Shown here: positions 18,404 through 26,404 of the stretch, in pieces
How the letters are laid out: each line of letters opens with the position of its first letter
Position numbering within the stretch: position 1 is the first letter of the stretch
Source: Acidimicrobiaceae bacterium
GTDB lineage: Bacteria; Actinomycetota; Acidimicrobiia; Acidimicrobiales; RAAP-2
Assembly (NCBI GenBank): GCA_027449885.1
Contig: DAIDKS010000047.1
Span: forward strand, 88,341 to 152,340
Length of the DNA: 64,000 nucleotides
Direction: 5' to 3'
The notes under the pieces: generated by a model
What the model was told of the DNA's origin: nothing
Seen by the model: only the letters and a program-made list of their open reading frames with translations
The model's database searches: none
Position numbers and translations under genes: made by a program

Positions 18404-19053
18404 CGAGCCATCCGCTGCGAGATCCACTCGGCCCCCCGCAGCCCCGCACCGATGGCGAAGCCGATCGTGCTCGCGAAGACGGCCGTCCCGACGCCGACCG
18501 TTCCCCCGAGCAGCCACCCGATGACGAGCACGGTGGCCTCGAGCGAGAGTCGAACGTAGACGGCGCTGACTCCGAGGCGACGGTGGAGACTCGTCATGAG
18601 TCCATCGCGAGGCCCCGGACCGAGACCCGTGGTGAGGTAGAGGGCGCTGCCCACCCCGATGGCCGCGACCGCGAGCACCACGAAGAGCCCCCGGCCCACC
18701 TGACTCGCCGGCACCGGCACGTTCGTGGCGGTGAGGTCCAGCACCCCCGCGATGACGACCAGATTCGTCACGGTGCCCAGCCCCGGTCGCTCCCGCAACG
18801 GCCACCACAGCAGCAGCACCACGGCGCTGATCGCGATCGTCGACCAGCCGATCGGCACGTGGGCGTGACGGGCGATCCCTTGCGCGAAGACCGTCCACGG
18901 CGTCGCGCCCCAATCGGAGCGCACCAGCAGTCCCTCGCCGAGGCCGAACAAACCCAGACCGAGTAGGAGGGGGAACCACGTGACGGGTCGCGCGGCCCAG
19001 GTCGACGGGGCCCGCCAGACGGTCGCCGGGATCCGATGACTGAGTCCGGCCAT
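18400..19053 (-). CDS. YczE/YyaS/YitT-like integral membrane protein
   Basis: A 217-residue protein with five to six hydrophobic segments. It resembles the YczE family, with the typical GLGLFGLGEGLLV, DWGATPWTVF and GLGPGPRDGLMT segments. The molecular function of the family is not established. Some members lie beside transport or non-ribosomal-peptide genes. It lies three bases after the MFS pump gene and overlaps the LysE gene. Confidence 0.75.
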   Translation of the reverse strand: MAGLSHRIPATVWRAPSTWAARPVTWFPLLLGLGLFGLGEGLLVRSDWGATPWTVFAQGIARHAHVPIGWSTIAISAVVLLLWWPLRERPGLGTVTNLVVIAGVLDLTATNVPVPASQVGRGLFVVLAVAAIGVGSALYLTTGLGPGPRDGLMTSLHRRLGVSAVYVRLSLEATVLVIGWLLGGTVGVGTAVFASTIGFAIGAGLRGAEWISQRMAR

Positions 19054-19056
19054 GTC

Positions 19057-20640
19057 CTAGTCTGCGAGATCCGCGGCGACCGAGGCGAATCCCCCACCGT
19101 CGCGCGTGACCGCCGCCGCGACCGCAGCGGCGACGACGAGCAGGATGGCTGACGCCCCGAGGGCGAGATGGAGCCCGTGGGCGAGCGCGCCGTAGGCCGC
19201 CCCGACGACGCGGTTGATGATGGCCTGGACGGCGGCACTACTCGTGCCGGCGGCCTGGGCCGCCTGGGCTGACAGGGTCCCGGTGGTGAGCGCCGTGATC
19301 ACTTCGCGCCGGAACGATGGCGGGACCCCGATCGACGCCAGGCGGTTCATCAGGTCGACGGTGAGCTGCCCGTTCACGACCGACCCCAGGACGGCCACCC
19401 CCGCCACCGCGCCGAGCTCGCGAGCCGTATTGACGGTCGACGAGGCCATTCCCGAGTGCGACGCCGGGATTGCCGCGAGGGCGCTCGCCGTGACGGGCAC
19501 CACCACGATCCCGAATCCCACGCCGGCGAGTCCCATCGCACCCCCGAGGCTGCCGACGGACGCGTGGGGGCCGATCACCAGATCCGTCGCGACGACGCCC
19601 GCCGCGGCGATCACGGCCCCGAGCACCATCGGCAGTCGCGCTCCCCGTCGCGACACCCAGGCCCCGGCGACGAGCGACCCCACGACCATTCCCGCGAGCA
19701 TGGGGGCGAAGTCCAGCGCCAGCTCGAAGGGGCTCGCCCCGACCACGACTTCCAGATAGAGGGCCACGAAGAAGAAGATCGAGAAGACGGCGAAGTAGCT
19801 CGCGAAGGCCACCGCGTTCGCGCCGAAGAAGACGGGGCGGCGAAAGTAGCGCAGGTCGACCATGGGGTGGTCGCTACGGTGCTCGACCACGGCGAACGCC
19901 ACCGCCGCGACGACGGCGACGACGTACCAGGTGATCACGTGTCCCGATCGATATCCCAGGTTCTCGCCGGCGATGGTCGCGTACGTGGCCGACGCCAGGG
20001 CGACCGCGCTGAGCGCGAAGCCGGCCGCGTCGACCCGACCGTGCGCCGCCGGCACGAAGCGCGGCAGCGTCACGACACCGGCGATCAGCACGGCCCCGCC
20101 GAAGACCACGTTGAACCAGAAGACCGCGCGCCACGACCACGCACCGACCATGAGACCCCCGAGGACCGGTCCCATCGCCAGCGCGAGGCCGGAGACGGCC
20201 GCCCACACCCCCAGGGCGCGGGCCCGTCGACGGGGCTCGGGGAAGAGGTGACGGATGAGCGAGAGCGTGCCGGGCTCGGACGCCGCCGCCCCGACGCCCA
20301 TGATCACGCGCCCGGCGATGAGCGTCGTCGGGGTATCGGCGACGGCGCACGCGACCGATCCGACAAGGAAGACGACGACGCCGCCGAGCAGGACCGTCGT
20401 GCGACCGAAGAGGTCGGCGAGTCCCCCGAAGAGCAGCATCAGGCTCGCGAACGCGAGGGCGTAGGCCCCGACGACCCACTGCAGGTCGGTGACCCCGGCG
20501 TGGAGATCGCTCTGCACGCCGGTGAGGATCGGGCTGACGACCGTGTTGTCGAGGAACGTGAGGAAGAGCAGGGCCATCAACGCGACGAACCCCGGTGCAC
20601 CACGACGGGTGCGTCCCGAGGTGACGACGCGACCGCTCAC
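19057..20640 (-). CDS. MFS multidrug efflux transporter, DHA2 (EmrB/QacA) type
   Basis: A drug:proton antiporter of 527 residues with about 14 membrane spans. It has a loop 2-3 motif A variant GGLADLFGRTT and a motif C-like GPVLGGLMVG. The first span carries the family FLTFLDNTVVSPIL (motif D1). It starts seven bases downstream of the neocarzinostatin-like secreted-protein gene, so the two are probably co-transcribed. The substrate cannot be read from the sequence. Confidence 0.92.
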   Translation of the reverse strand: MSGRVVTSGRTRRGAPGFVALMALLFLTFLDNTVVSPILTGVQSDLHAGVTDLQWVVGAYALAFASLMLLFGGLADLFGRTTVLLGGVVVFLVGSVACAVADTPTTLIAGRVIMGVGAAASEPGTLSLIRHLFPEPRRRARALGVWAAVSGLALAMGPVLGGLMVGAWSWRAVFWFNVVFGGAVLIAGVVTLPRFVPAAHGRVDAAGFALSAVALASATYATIAGENLGYRSGHVITWYVVAVVAAVAFAVVEHRSDHPMVDLRYFRRPVFFGANAVAFASYFAVFSIFFFVALYLEVVVGASPFELALDFAPMLAGMVVGSLVAGAWVSRRGARLPMVLGAVIAAAGVVATDLVIGPHASVGSLGGAMGLAGVGFGIVVVPVTASALAAIPASHSGMASSTVNTARELGAVAGVAVLGSVVNGQLTVDLMNRLASIGVPPSFRREVITALTTGTLSAQAAQAAGTSSAAVQAIINRVVGAAYGALAHGLHLALGASAILLVVAAAVAAAVTRDGGGFASVAADLAD

Positions 20641-20647
20641 GGGGCGA

Positions 20648-21091
20648 CTATTTGCGGGGTCGCGCGAAGACGATGCGCGCCTGAGCTGAGTCCTTGCCCG
20701 CCGCGTTGCCCGCGCTCACGGCGCACGAGCCGAGGTTCTTCACGGTCGTGCCGCAGGTCCCGTTGCCGATCCTTCCCGTGGTGACCTTCAGCCGAGTCCA
20801 CGGCAAGACCCCCTTCTTCGTGATCGTGACGGACGGCGGGATGCCCACCACACGACACCCCGCCTGACCCTTCGCGCTGAGCAGGCACTCCACCAGGAAG
20901 ACCGTGTCCCCGGGCTGGAAGCCCGTGCCTCCGACCCGCACCACGGAACCACTGTGCAGTCCGCTCGCCGGGCGCACGACCAGGTGAGGCGTCCGGGCGC
21001 TCGCTCCGGCACCGCCCGCGCCCACCACCGTCCCGACCAAGGCCGCCGCCACCAGGAAGCCACTCCAGCGGATCGAACGTCGAGAGCTCAT
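20648..21091 (-). CDS. Exported neocarzinostatin-like small protein
   Basis: 147 residues starting MSSRRSIRW. There is a clear signal peptide (hydrophobic about 11-28, cleavage near AGASA) and an Ig-like domain with the pattern SGLHSGSVVRVGGTGFQPG, typical of neocarzinostatin-fold proteins. Four cysteines in the mature part could form two disulfides. The start was moved from 21190 to ATG 21091 because GGGAGGGATC sits directly before it and the signal peptide then begins properly. In this fold some members bind enediynes; many have no known ligand. It heads the operon with the MFS pump. Confidence 0.65.
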   Translation of the reverse strand: MSSRRSIRWSGFLVAAALVGTVVGAGGAGASARTPHLVVRPASGLHSGSVVRVGGTGFQPGDTVFLVECLLSAKGQAGCRVVGIPPSVTITKKGVLPWTRLKVTTGRIGNGTCGTTVKNLGSCAVSAGNAAGKDSAQARIVFARPRK

Positions 21092-21267
21092 GATCCCTCC
21101 CCGTCTCGCGGCGGCGCCACTGGCTCCGCCACGATCCATGCTACGGCCACAGGTCCTGGTCCGGCCGCCTACACGACCGCGGGCCGACACGAGACCCGAG
21201 AGCGGCGTGCGCGTAGCGATGCATCGTCGTCGTCGGCGTTCCGCCGGGCCGCGACGACGGCCCCGAG

Positions 21268-21344
21268 TGGTGGGCGCTACAGGACTCGAACCTGTGGCCT
21301 CAGCCGTGTGAAGGCTGCGCTCTAACCAACTGAGCTAAGCGCCC
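21268..21344 (-). tRNA. tRNA-Val (CAC)
   Basis: A complete cloverleaf on the minus strand. Acceptor arms GGGCGCT and AGCGCCC pair, the D-arm is GCTC/GAGC, and the anticodon stem CAGCC/GGCTG encloses loop TTCACAC with anticodon CAC. The T-arm is ACAGG/CCTGT with TTCGAGT. The discriminator is A, and the CCA end is encoded. Confidence 0.97.
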
Positions 21345-21394
21345 GGGCTCACCATGCTACTCCCTGCCCACCACGCGGAGAGCGAAGCGCGTTG

Positions 21395-21400
21395 TAGCCT
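21395..21400 (+). promoter_or_regulatory. -10 hexamer of a leaderless promoter
   Basis: TAGCCT stands exactly six bases before the GTG at 21407, the same layout as at several other first genes in this window. There is no ribosome-binding site. Confidence 0.45.
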
Positions 21401-21406
21401 GCTTGC

Positions 21407-22033
21407 GTGTCCGAGACCCCCTCCGACGACTCTCCGCGTCGCCGACGTCGACCGTCCGCCGTTCCCCGCAGCGTGGTGATGGGCATCGACGACCTCGAGC
21501 GAAAGATCTCGTTCGTCCTGGGCGCCATCGCACTCGTGCTCGCCGCCATCCTCGTCCCGCACCTCCTGCACAACACCTGGGTCACCGATACCGCGTCGCC
21601 CTCTGCCGCGAAGACCTGTCCCACCCACTACCACCTGGTGAAGGGCGTCTGCAGCTACACCCACCTCACGCACCCGACGGACTGGCTCCCCCAGTTCCTG
21701 GAGATCGTGCTCATCGGGATCGCCCTGCTCGGGTTCGCGTGGCGACGCAAGCGTGCGGGGGTCGCGGCCGCCTCCCTCCTTCTCGGCCTGGCCCTCGGCA
21801 CCGCGGGCCTGCCGTTCATCCTGGGCGGGGGCTGGCTCATCGTGCGCGCGTTCCGCCTCCAGAAGTACGGTGACGCCTCCTTCTCCGGTTCGTCCAAGCG
21901 CGCTCGCGCGATGGCCGCCGAGCGCAAGGCGCAGCGCCGGGGGGGAACCGCTCCGGCCCCCGCCGCTGACCGTCGATCTCCCGAGGCCTCGAAGCGCTAC
22001 ACGCCGAAGAAGAGTTCCGCGCGGCGGCGCTAG
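21407..22033 (+). CDS. Hypothetical membrane protein, Arg-rich N-terminus, Lys/Arg-rich tail
   Basis: A 208-residue protein with no recognised family. A basic N-terminus (RRRRRP) leads to a first span at about residues 35-54. A short external loop holds two cysteines (TCPTHYHLVKGVCSY). Two further spans follow at about 97-110 and 117-147, then a strongly basic C-terminal tail. The external Cys pair could form a disulfide. It precedes the PlsC-like gene by five bases, so the two are probably co-expressed. Confidence 0.7.
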   Translation: MSETPSDDSPRRRRRPSAVPRSVVMGIDDLERKISFVLGAIALVLAAILVPHLLHNTWVTDTASPSAAKTCPTHYHLVKGVCSYTHLTHPTDWLPQFLEIVLIGIALLGFAWRRKRAGVAAASLLLGLALGTAGLPFILGGGWLIVRAFRLQKYGDASFSGSSKRARAMAAERKAQRRGGTAPAPAADRRSPEASKRYTPKKSSARRR

Positions 22034-22038
22034 GCGAC

Positions 22039-22776
22039 GTGGCCACCGAACTCGGACTCGACTACCCGACGGCGTGGGGTCGGCGCTACGGCGCACGCCT
22101 CGTGCGCGAAGTCATCCACCGCACCTTCCTGCGCCCCTACACCCGCTACATGTCGACGCTGGAGGTCCACGGGGCGGAGCACGCGACCGTGCCGGGTCCC
22201 CTGCTCTTCGTCGCCAATCACACCAGCAATCTCGACACTCCTCTCGTCCTCACCGCCCTGCCGCACGCCGTGCGGCGGCGCACCGTCGTCGCGGCGGCCA
22301 TGGATACCTTCTTCATGGATCGTCGACGAGCCTTTCGTACCGTGCTCATGTTCAACGCGATCCCCATCGATCGCCACCGCGTCAATCGGCGCAGCGGCGA
22401 GCTCGCCCTCGAGCTGCTCCAGGACGGATGGAATCTCCTGATCTATCCCGAGGGCGGACGCTCACCCGACGGAACGCTCCAGGAGTTCAAGGGCGGTGCC
22501 GCCTACCTCGCCGAGCGAGCGGGAGCGACGGTCGTGCCCACCTACATCCACGAGGCCGGACTCCTGCGCGGAGCGAAGTACGCCAAGGCTCCCCGATTCG
22601 TCAACTCGGAGAATCGGCGGCGGCATCACGTGATCGTGACGTTCGGCGAGCCGCTCCACCTCGACGAGGGCGAGTCGATCCGTCGCTTCGGCCCTCGCAT
22701 CGAAGACGCCGTCGCGCGACTCGGACGTTCCGTGAGCGGCGACCCCGCCTACGGACTCAGGACGTCGGACGAGTAG
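22039..22776 (+). CDS. 1-acyl-sn-glycerol-3-phosphate acyltransferase-like (PlsC family)
   Basis: A 245-residue membrane-associated acyltransferase. It has the catalytic HX4D motif as NHTSNLDTPL, the substrate-binding motif YPEGGRSPDG and a third block VPTYIHEAG. PlsC enzymes add the second acyl chain to lysophosphatidic acid. In actinobacteria several paralogues exist, so the acceptor is uncertain. The start is GTG at 22039. The last 20 bases overlap the opposing gatD gene. Confidence 0.85.
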   Translation: MATELGLDYPTAWGRRYGARLVREVIHRTFLRPYTRYMSTLEVHGAEHATVPGPLLFVANHTSNLDTPLVLTALPHAVRRRTVVAAAMDTFFMDRRRAFRTVLMFNAIPIDRHRVNRRSGELALELLQDGWNLLIYPEGGRSPDGTLQEFKGGAAYLAERAGATVVPTYIHEAGLLRGAKYAKAPRFVNSENRRRHHVIVTFGEPLHLDEGESIRRFGPRIEDAVARLGRSVSGDPAYGLRTSDE

Positions 22777-23446
22777 CCCGCACCCGCGCACGGTGTAGCT
22801 CGTCGGCGACGCCCGGCAGCGCGTCCAGTGGGCGACCCAGGACGTCTTCCAGCAGCGCGTCGGCGAGTCCCGGGTTCATGGCGAGGACCGGCCCGTGGGC
22901 GTAGGTCCCCCACACCTCTCGAGTGCGCACGCCGTCTCCTCGCCCATCGTTGCCGTAGCCCCGCTCGACGGTGCCGAGAGGGGCGACATCGGGCGCGAGG
23001 GTGGTCACGCCACCGTGGTTCTCGAAGCCGACGACGAGTCCCTCCTCGCCGGGACCCATTCGAACGACGATCTCGCCCACCCGACGCTCGGGACCTCGCC
23101 GCGTCACCGCGCCAACCAGACCCAGTCCCGGGAATTCGTCGTCACCCTCGACGGCGAAACGTTCGCCGAGGATCTGCAAGCCGGCGCACACCGCGAACAC
23201 CTTGGCTCCGTCGCGCACGCGATCGACGAGCCCCCCCTCACGAAGCAGCTCGACCGCCAGTCGCTGCGGTCCGTCCTCACCGCCGCCGAGCAGGTACAGG
23301 TCGGCCGTGGGGATCTCGTCGTCCATCGACACCTCGCGGACGTCGTGCTCGATCCCCCGCCACTCCAGGCGACGGGCGAGGACGCGCGCGTTCCCTCCGT
23401 CGCCGTACGTTCCGAGCAGCTCGGGGAAGACCAGCGCGATTCTCAC
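22757..23446 (-). CDS. gatD: Lipid II isoglutaminyl synthase glutaminase subunit GatD
   Basis: A class I glutamine amidotransferase-like subunit of 229 residues. With MurT it amidates the D-Glu of lipid II to D-isoglutamine. The nucleophile Cys87 lies in FAVCAGLQILGE and His184 in GTYAHGPVL. The GTG at 23446 gives a four-base overlap with the murT stop; GTG 23449 is equally possible. A much longer open frame upstream is a shadow of murT. The downstream end overlaps the opposing PlsC-like gene by 20 bp. Confidence 0.92.
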   Translation of the reverse strand: MRIALVFPELLGTYGDGGNARVLARRLEWRGIEHDVREVSMDDEIPTADLYLLGGGEDGPQRLAVELLREGGLVDRVRDGAKVFAVCAGLQILGERFAVEGDDEFPGLGLVGAVTRRGPERRVGEIVVRMGPGEEGLVVGFENHGGVTTLAPDVAPLGTVERGYGNDGRGDGVRTREVWGTYAHGPVLAMNPGLADALLEDVLGRPLDALPGVADELHRARVRATRPTS

Positions 23447-24663
23447 CACGGCTCCGCCACCTCCGCCAGGTCGCGAAACGCCGTGTAATTGGCGAAGACG
23501 TTCACGGGGCGTTCCCCCGTCGGCGTGGCCCCGTCGACGACGCGGGCGTCCACTCCCGCGTACCACAGTCGCGTCGCGAGATCGAGCCGACGATCCCCGA
23601 GGCACCAGACCGTCCGGCCCGCCAGGCGCTCGAACGGCACGTCGTACAGCCAGGAGGGATCCCGCCCGTCGGCCACGCGCGCGTTGATCGCCATCCACAG
23701 GTCGTGCACCCCGTCGTCGGCCTCCTCGAGCAGTGCCGTGAACCCCGCGGGGTTCTTCGCGAGCCACAGCCGGACGTCGCGTCCCGCGAGTCGGCGACGC
23801 CCGTAGCGTGTCGCCACCTCGGTCACTTGCTCCATGCGTCCCGCCGCCTCCACCGGATCGACGCCCACGGCGTCGAGGGTCACCAGCGCCATCAGCGCGT
23901 TCGACCGGTTGAACGCTCCCGGCACGTTGAGGTGCAGGACCACGCGTCGGCCCGCGATGACGGCCGTGTCGGCCTCGAGCCACGCGCTCGCCTCCGGGGC
24001 CCGAAAGTCGCAGGAGCTGCAGTACCAGTCCGTCGCTCCGAAGACGAGTCGCGCGGTGCACCGCGGACAGGACTGGGCGTCGAGACGCCACGGGGTGCCC
24101 GTCCGGCACCACCGGACCCGGGGCGCGGCGCCCACCGCGTCGACGACGAGCGGGTCATCCGCGTTCGCCACGACGATCGGCGTCGCCTCGCCCAGGTCCT
24201 CCAGTGCCCGTCGCCACCGCGCCGCCATCGAGCGCACCTCGCTCGCCCGATCGAGCTGGTCCCTCGAGAGGTTGAGCAGGCACACCACCCGGGGGGACGT
24301 CGCCGCCATCGTGACCCCCAGCCACGCCTCGTCGCACTCCAGGACCGCGCGTCCGGCACTGCTCGCGGCGAGGGCCGCCACCAGACCCGCGGGCATGTTC
24401 GCCCCCGTGTCGTTGCGAGCGATCGTCCCGCTCCACCCGGCCGCGACCAGTGCGGAGGTCGTGGTCTTACCATTCGTGCCGCTGATCAGGATACATTCAC
24501 GCCCCGCGCTGAGCGCCGACAAGAGGTCCGGAGCGAGGGCCAGGCCGACGCGCCCCCCGGCGACCGTCCCGGCGCCTCGGCCCAGTCGGCGAGAGAGCAG
24601 ATTCGTCGCGACCACGGCACCACGAGCGGCTCGGTGGCGGAGGGTTAGCCGTGCTGTCACCAC
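23443..24663 (-). CDS. murT: Lipid II isoglutaminyl synthase catalytic subunit MurT
   Basis: A Mur-ligase-like enzyme of 406 residues that activates the glutamate carboxylate of lipid II for amidation by ammonia from GatD. The P-loop is GTNGKTTT (62-69). The MurT-specific zinc ribbon is seen as CPRC and YCSSC at about residues 205-225. The C-terminal DUF1727 domain contacts GatD. The start is GTG at 24663, and a second GTG follows immediately. It is the first gene of murT-gatD, and a strong hairpin lies just upstream. Confidence 0.93.
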   Translation of the reverse strand: MVTARLTLRHRAARGAVVATNLLSRRLGRGAGTVAGGRVGLALAPDLLSALSAGRECILISGTNGKTTTSALVAAGWSGTIARNDTGANMPAGLVAALAASSAGRAVLECDEAWLGVTMAATSPRVVCLLNLSRDQLDRASEVRSMAARWRRALEDLGEATPIVVANADDPLVVDAVGAAPRVRWCRTGTPWRLDAQSCPRCTARLVFGATDWYCSSCDFRAPEASAWLEADTAVIAGRRVVLHLNVPGAFNRSNALMALVTLDAVGVDPVEAAGRMEQVTEVATRYGRRRLAGRDVRLWLAKNPAGFTALLEEADDGVHDLWMAINARVADGRDPSWLYDVPFERLAGRTVWCLGDRRLDLATRLWYAGVDARVVDGATPTGERPVNVFANYTAFRDLAEVAEPW

Positions 24664-24687
24664 CTCACGCTAACAACCCCGAAAAAG

Positions 24688-24724
24688 GCAGAAGGGCCAA
24701 CCGGGGGGAGGTTGGCCCTTCTGC
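24688..24724 (-). terminator. Perfect 15-bp hairpin upstream of murT
   Basis: Arms at 24688-24702 and 24710-24724 pair perfectly over 15 bp with a 7-base G-rich loop. On the minus strand the hairpin is followed by CTTTTT, the layout of an intrinsic terminator. It would stop minus-strand transcription before murT, or act as a leader structure for it. On the plus strand no T-run follows. Confidence 0.6.
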
Positions 24725-24809
24725 AAAACCTTGTCTTCTCCGATTGGGGGGGTAATCGGTGGAATCAGGCTGAGACCAGTATGCCGGGTCGGTCGCTATC
24801 GCACAACAC

Positions 24810-24839
24810 GATATGGAAGATACTTCCTATCTGTATCAT
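24810..24839 (+). promoter_or_regulatory. Dyad and -10 hexamer before the LysR gene
   Basis: A near-palindrome, GATATGGAAG-ATA-CTTCCTATC (24810-24831), runs into TATCAT at 24834-24839. That hexamer ends six bases before the GTG start at 24846. The arrangement suits an autoregulated leaderless promoter. Confidence 0.45.
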
Positions 24840-24845
24840 CGATAT

Positions 24846-25760
24846 GTGGAGATACGTCAACTGGAGGCCCTGATCGGCATCGTGGACCACGGGAGCTTCT
24901 CGGGCGCCGCGGACGCCCTGGGCACCGTCCAGTCGAACATCTCCAACCGGATCGCTCGTCTCGAGGCGGAGCTCGGAGCCACGCTCGTCGATCGGGCGAG
25001 TGGCGCCGTCACCGAGTCCGGGGCGATCGTGGTGCACCGAGCCCGCCGGATCCTCTCGGAGGTCGCCGCCATCGGCTCGGACGTGTCCGAGCTCAACGCC
25101 GACATCCGGGGACAGGTGGATCTCGGCATGATCGGGACCGCCGGGCGATGGATCGTCCCCCTCTTGCTCGACGCTCAGCGCCGTCAGTTCCCCCACGTCG
25201 CCCTGCGCATCAGCGAGGGGACGAACTCCGCGCTCGAGCCTCGGGTCGCGAACGGGCAGCTCGACCTCGCCGTGCTCGCCTGGCCGATCGTCACCCCGGA
25301 GTTGAGCGACCGCGACCTGTTCAGTGAGGACCTCGTCCTCATCGTGGCGCGTGATCATCCGCTCGCCCGCCGCAACTCGTTGCCGTTCCCCGCCCTCGCA
25401 GACATCGAGTTGCTCCTCCCGCTCGGCGGTACGCCCCTGCGGCGCGAGATCGACGAGGCGGCCGCGGCGGCCGGCGTCGTCCTACGTCCGCTCGTCGAAC
25501 TCGACGGGCTGCGCACCATTGCCTCCCTCACCTTCGACGGCTACGGACCGTCTATCCTCCCCGCCACGATGCTCTCCCAGCACCTGCGCGCCAACTTCAC
25601 CGCCGTCCACATCGAGGGGATCGCGCGTCGGCGCGTGAGCGTCGTGACTCGCCGGTTCGGCTTCCCAGCCGCTCCGGTGCGAGCGATCACCGCCCTCCTC
25701 CACGACGTCGTCCGTGACGCGACGCCGCCCCGAGGCGTCTACGTGCCGAGCCCCTCGTGA
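24846..25760 (+). CDS. LysR-family transcription regulator
   Basis: A LysR regulator of 304 residues. The N-terminal winged helix-turn-helix is clear (IRQLEALIGIVDHGSFSGAA, then QSNISNRIARLE). A substrate-binding domain follows from about residue 80, of the CbbR/CysB-like periplasmic-binding fold (VDLGMIGTAGRWIVP). The GTG at 24846 was preferred to ATG 24813 because it gives the family N-terminus and the promoter overlaps the earlier start. The effector is unknown. It overlaps the glycosylase gene by four bases, so the two are co-transcribed. Confidence 0.9.
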   Translation: MEIRQLEALIGIVDHGSFSGAADALGTVQSNISNRIARLEAELGATLVDRASGAVTESGAIVVHRARRILSEVAAIGSDVSELNADIRGQVDLGMIGTAGRWIVPLLLDAQRRQFPHVALRISEGTNSALEPRVANGQLDLAVLAWPIVTPELSDRDLFSEDLVLIVARDHPLARRNSLPFPALADIELLLPLGGTPLRREIDEAAAAAGVVLRPLVELDGLRTIASLTFDGYGPSILPATMLSQHLRANFTAVHIEGIARRRVSVVTRRFGFPAAPVRAITALLHDVVRDATPPRGVYVPSPS

Positions 25761-26404
25761 TGCGACTCGACCCTCGAGGGACCGCGCTGGTCGAACGAGA
25801 TCCGGCCTTCGCCGACGTCGTCGCGTCGAGTGGTCGCCTCCCGACACTGCGCCCCGCCCCGGTGGCGGAGCGCTTCGGCGCCCTCACGAGGTCGATCACG
25901 CACCAGCTGCTCGCCACCGCGGCGGCGGCGACGATCCACGGCCGCGTCGTCGAGGTCTGCGGCGGTGAGGTGACCGTCGAGCGAGTCCTCGCGACGCCTC
26001 TCGCCGACCTACGCACCGCGGGCCTCTCCGGGGCGAAGGCCCAGGCCATCAAGGATCTCGCGACCGCGATCGCCGAGGGACGAGTGCGCCCCGACCGCCA
26101 CGGCCGACTCGACGACCACGCGATCGCCGCCGAGGTGACCGCGGTTCGCGGCATCGGCCCGTGGACCGCCCACATGTACCTGCTCTTCACCCTCGGCCGA
26201 CTCGACGTGTGGCCGACGGGCGACTACGGGGTGCGCGTCGGGTGGTCCCGCATCCACCACCTCGACGAGACCATCTCCGAGCGCGAGCTGCGGGCCCACG
26301 GCGACGCCTTCAGGGGGATGCGCAGCGCCGTCGCGCTGTACTGCTGGCGTGCCGTCGATGGGCCGGCGACGAGCCCGGTAGCCTCGTCGCCATGGCCCTC
26401 GTAA
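25757..26404 (+). CDS. HhH-GPD DNA glycosylase (AlkA-like 3-methyladenine glycosylase II)
   Basis: A base-excision repair glycosylase of 215 residues removing alkylated purines. The helix-hairpin-helix reads VRGIGPWTAHMYLL (about residues 130-143), and the catalytic Asp follows in WPTGDYGVRVG. The N-terminal half matches SITHQLLATAAAATIHGR of the family. The start is GTG 25757 or ATG 25760, either way overlapping the LysR stop. The last 13 bases overlap the start of the M20 gene. Confidence 0.9.
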   Translation: MMRLDPRGTALVERDPAFADVVASSGRLPTLRPAPVAERFGALTRSITHQLLATAAAATIHGRVVEVCGGEVTVERVLATPLADLRTAGLSGAKAQAIKDLATAIAEGRVRPDRHGRLDDHAIAAEVTAVRGIGPWTAHMYLLFTLGRLDVWPTGDYGVRVGWSRIHHLDETISERELRAHGDAFRGMRSAVALYCWRAVDGPATSPVASSPWPS

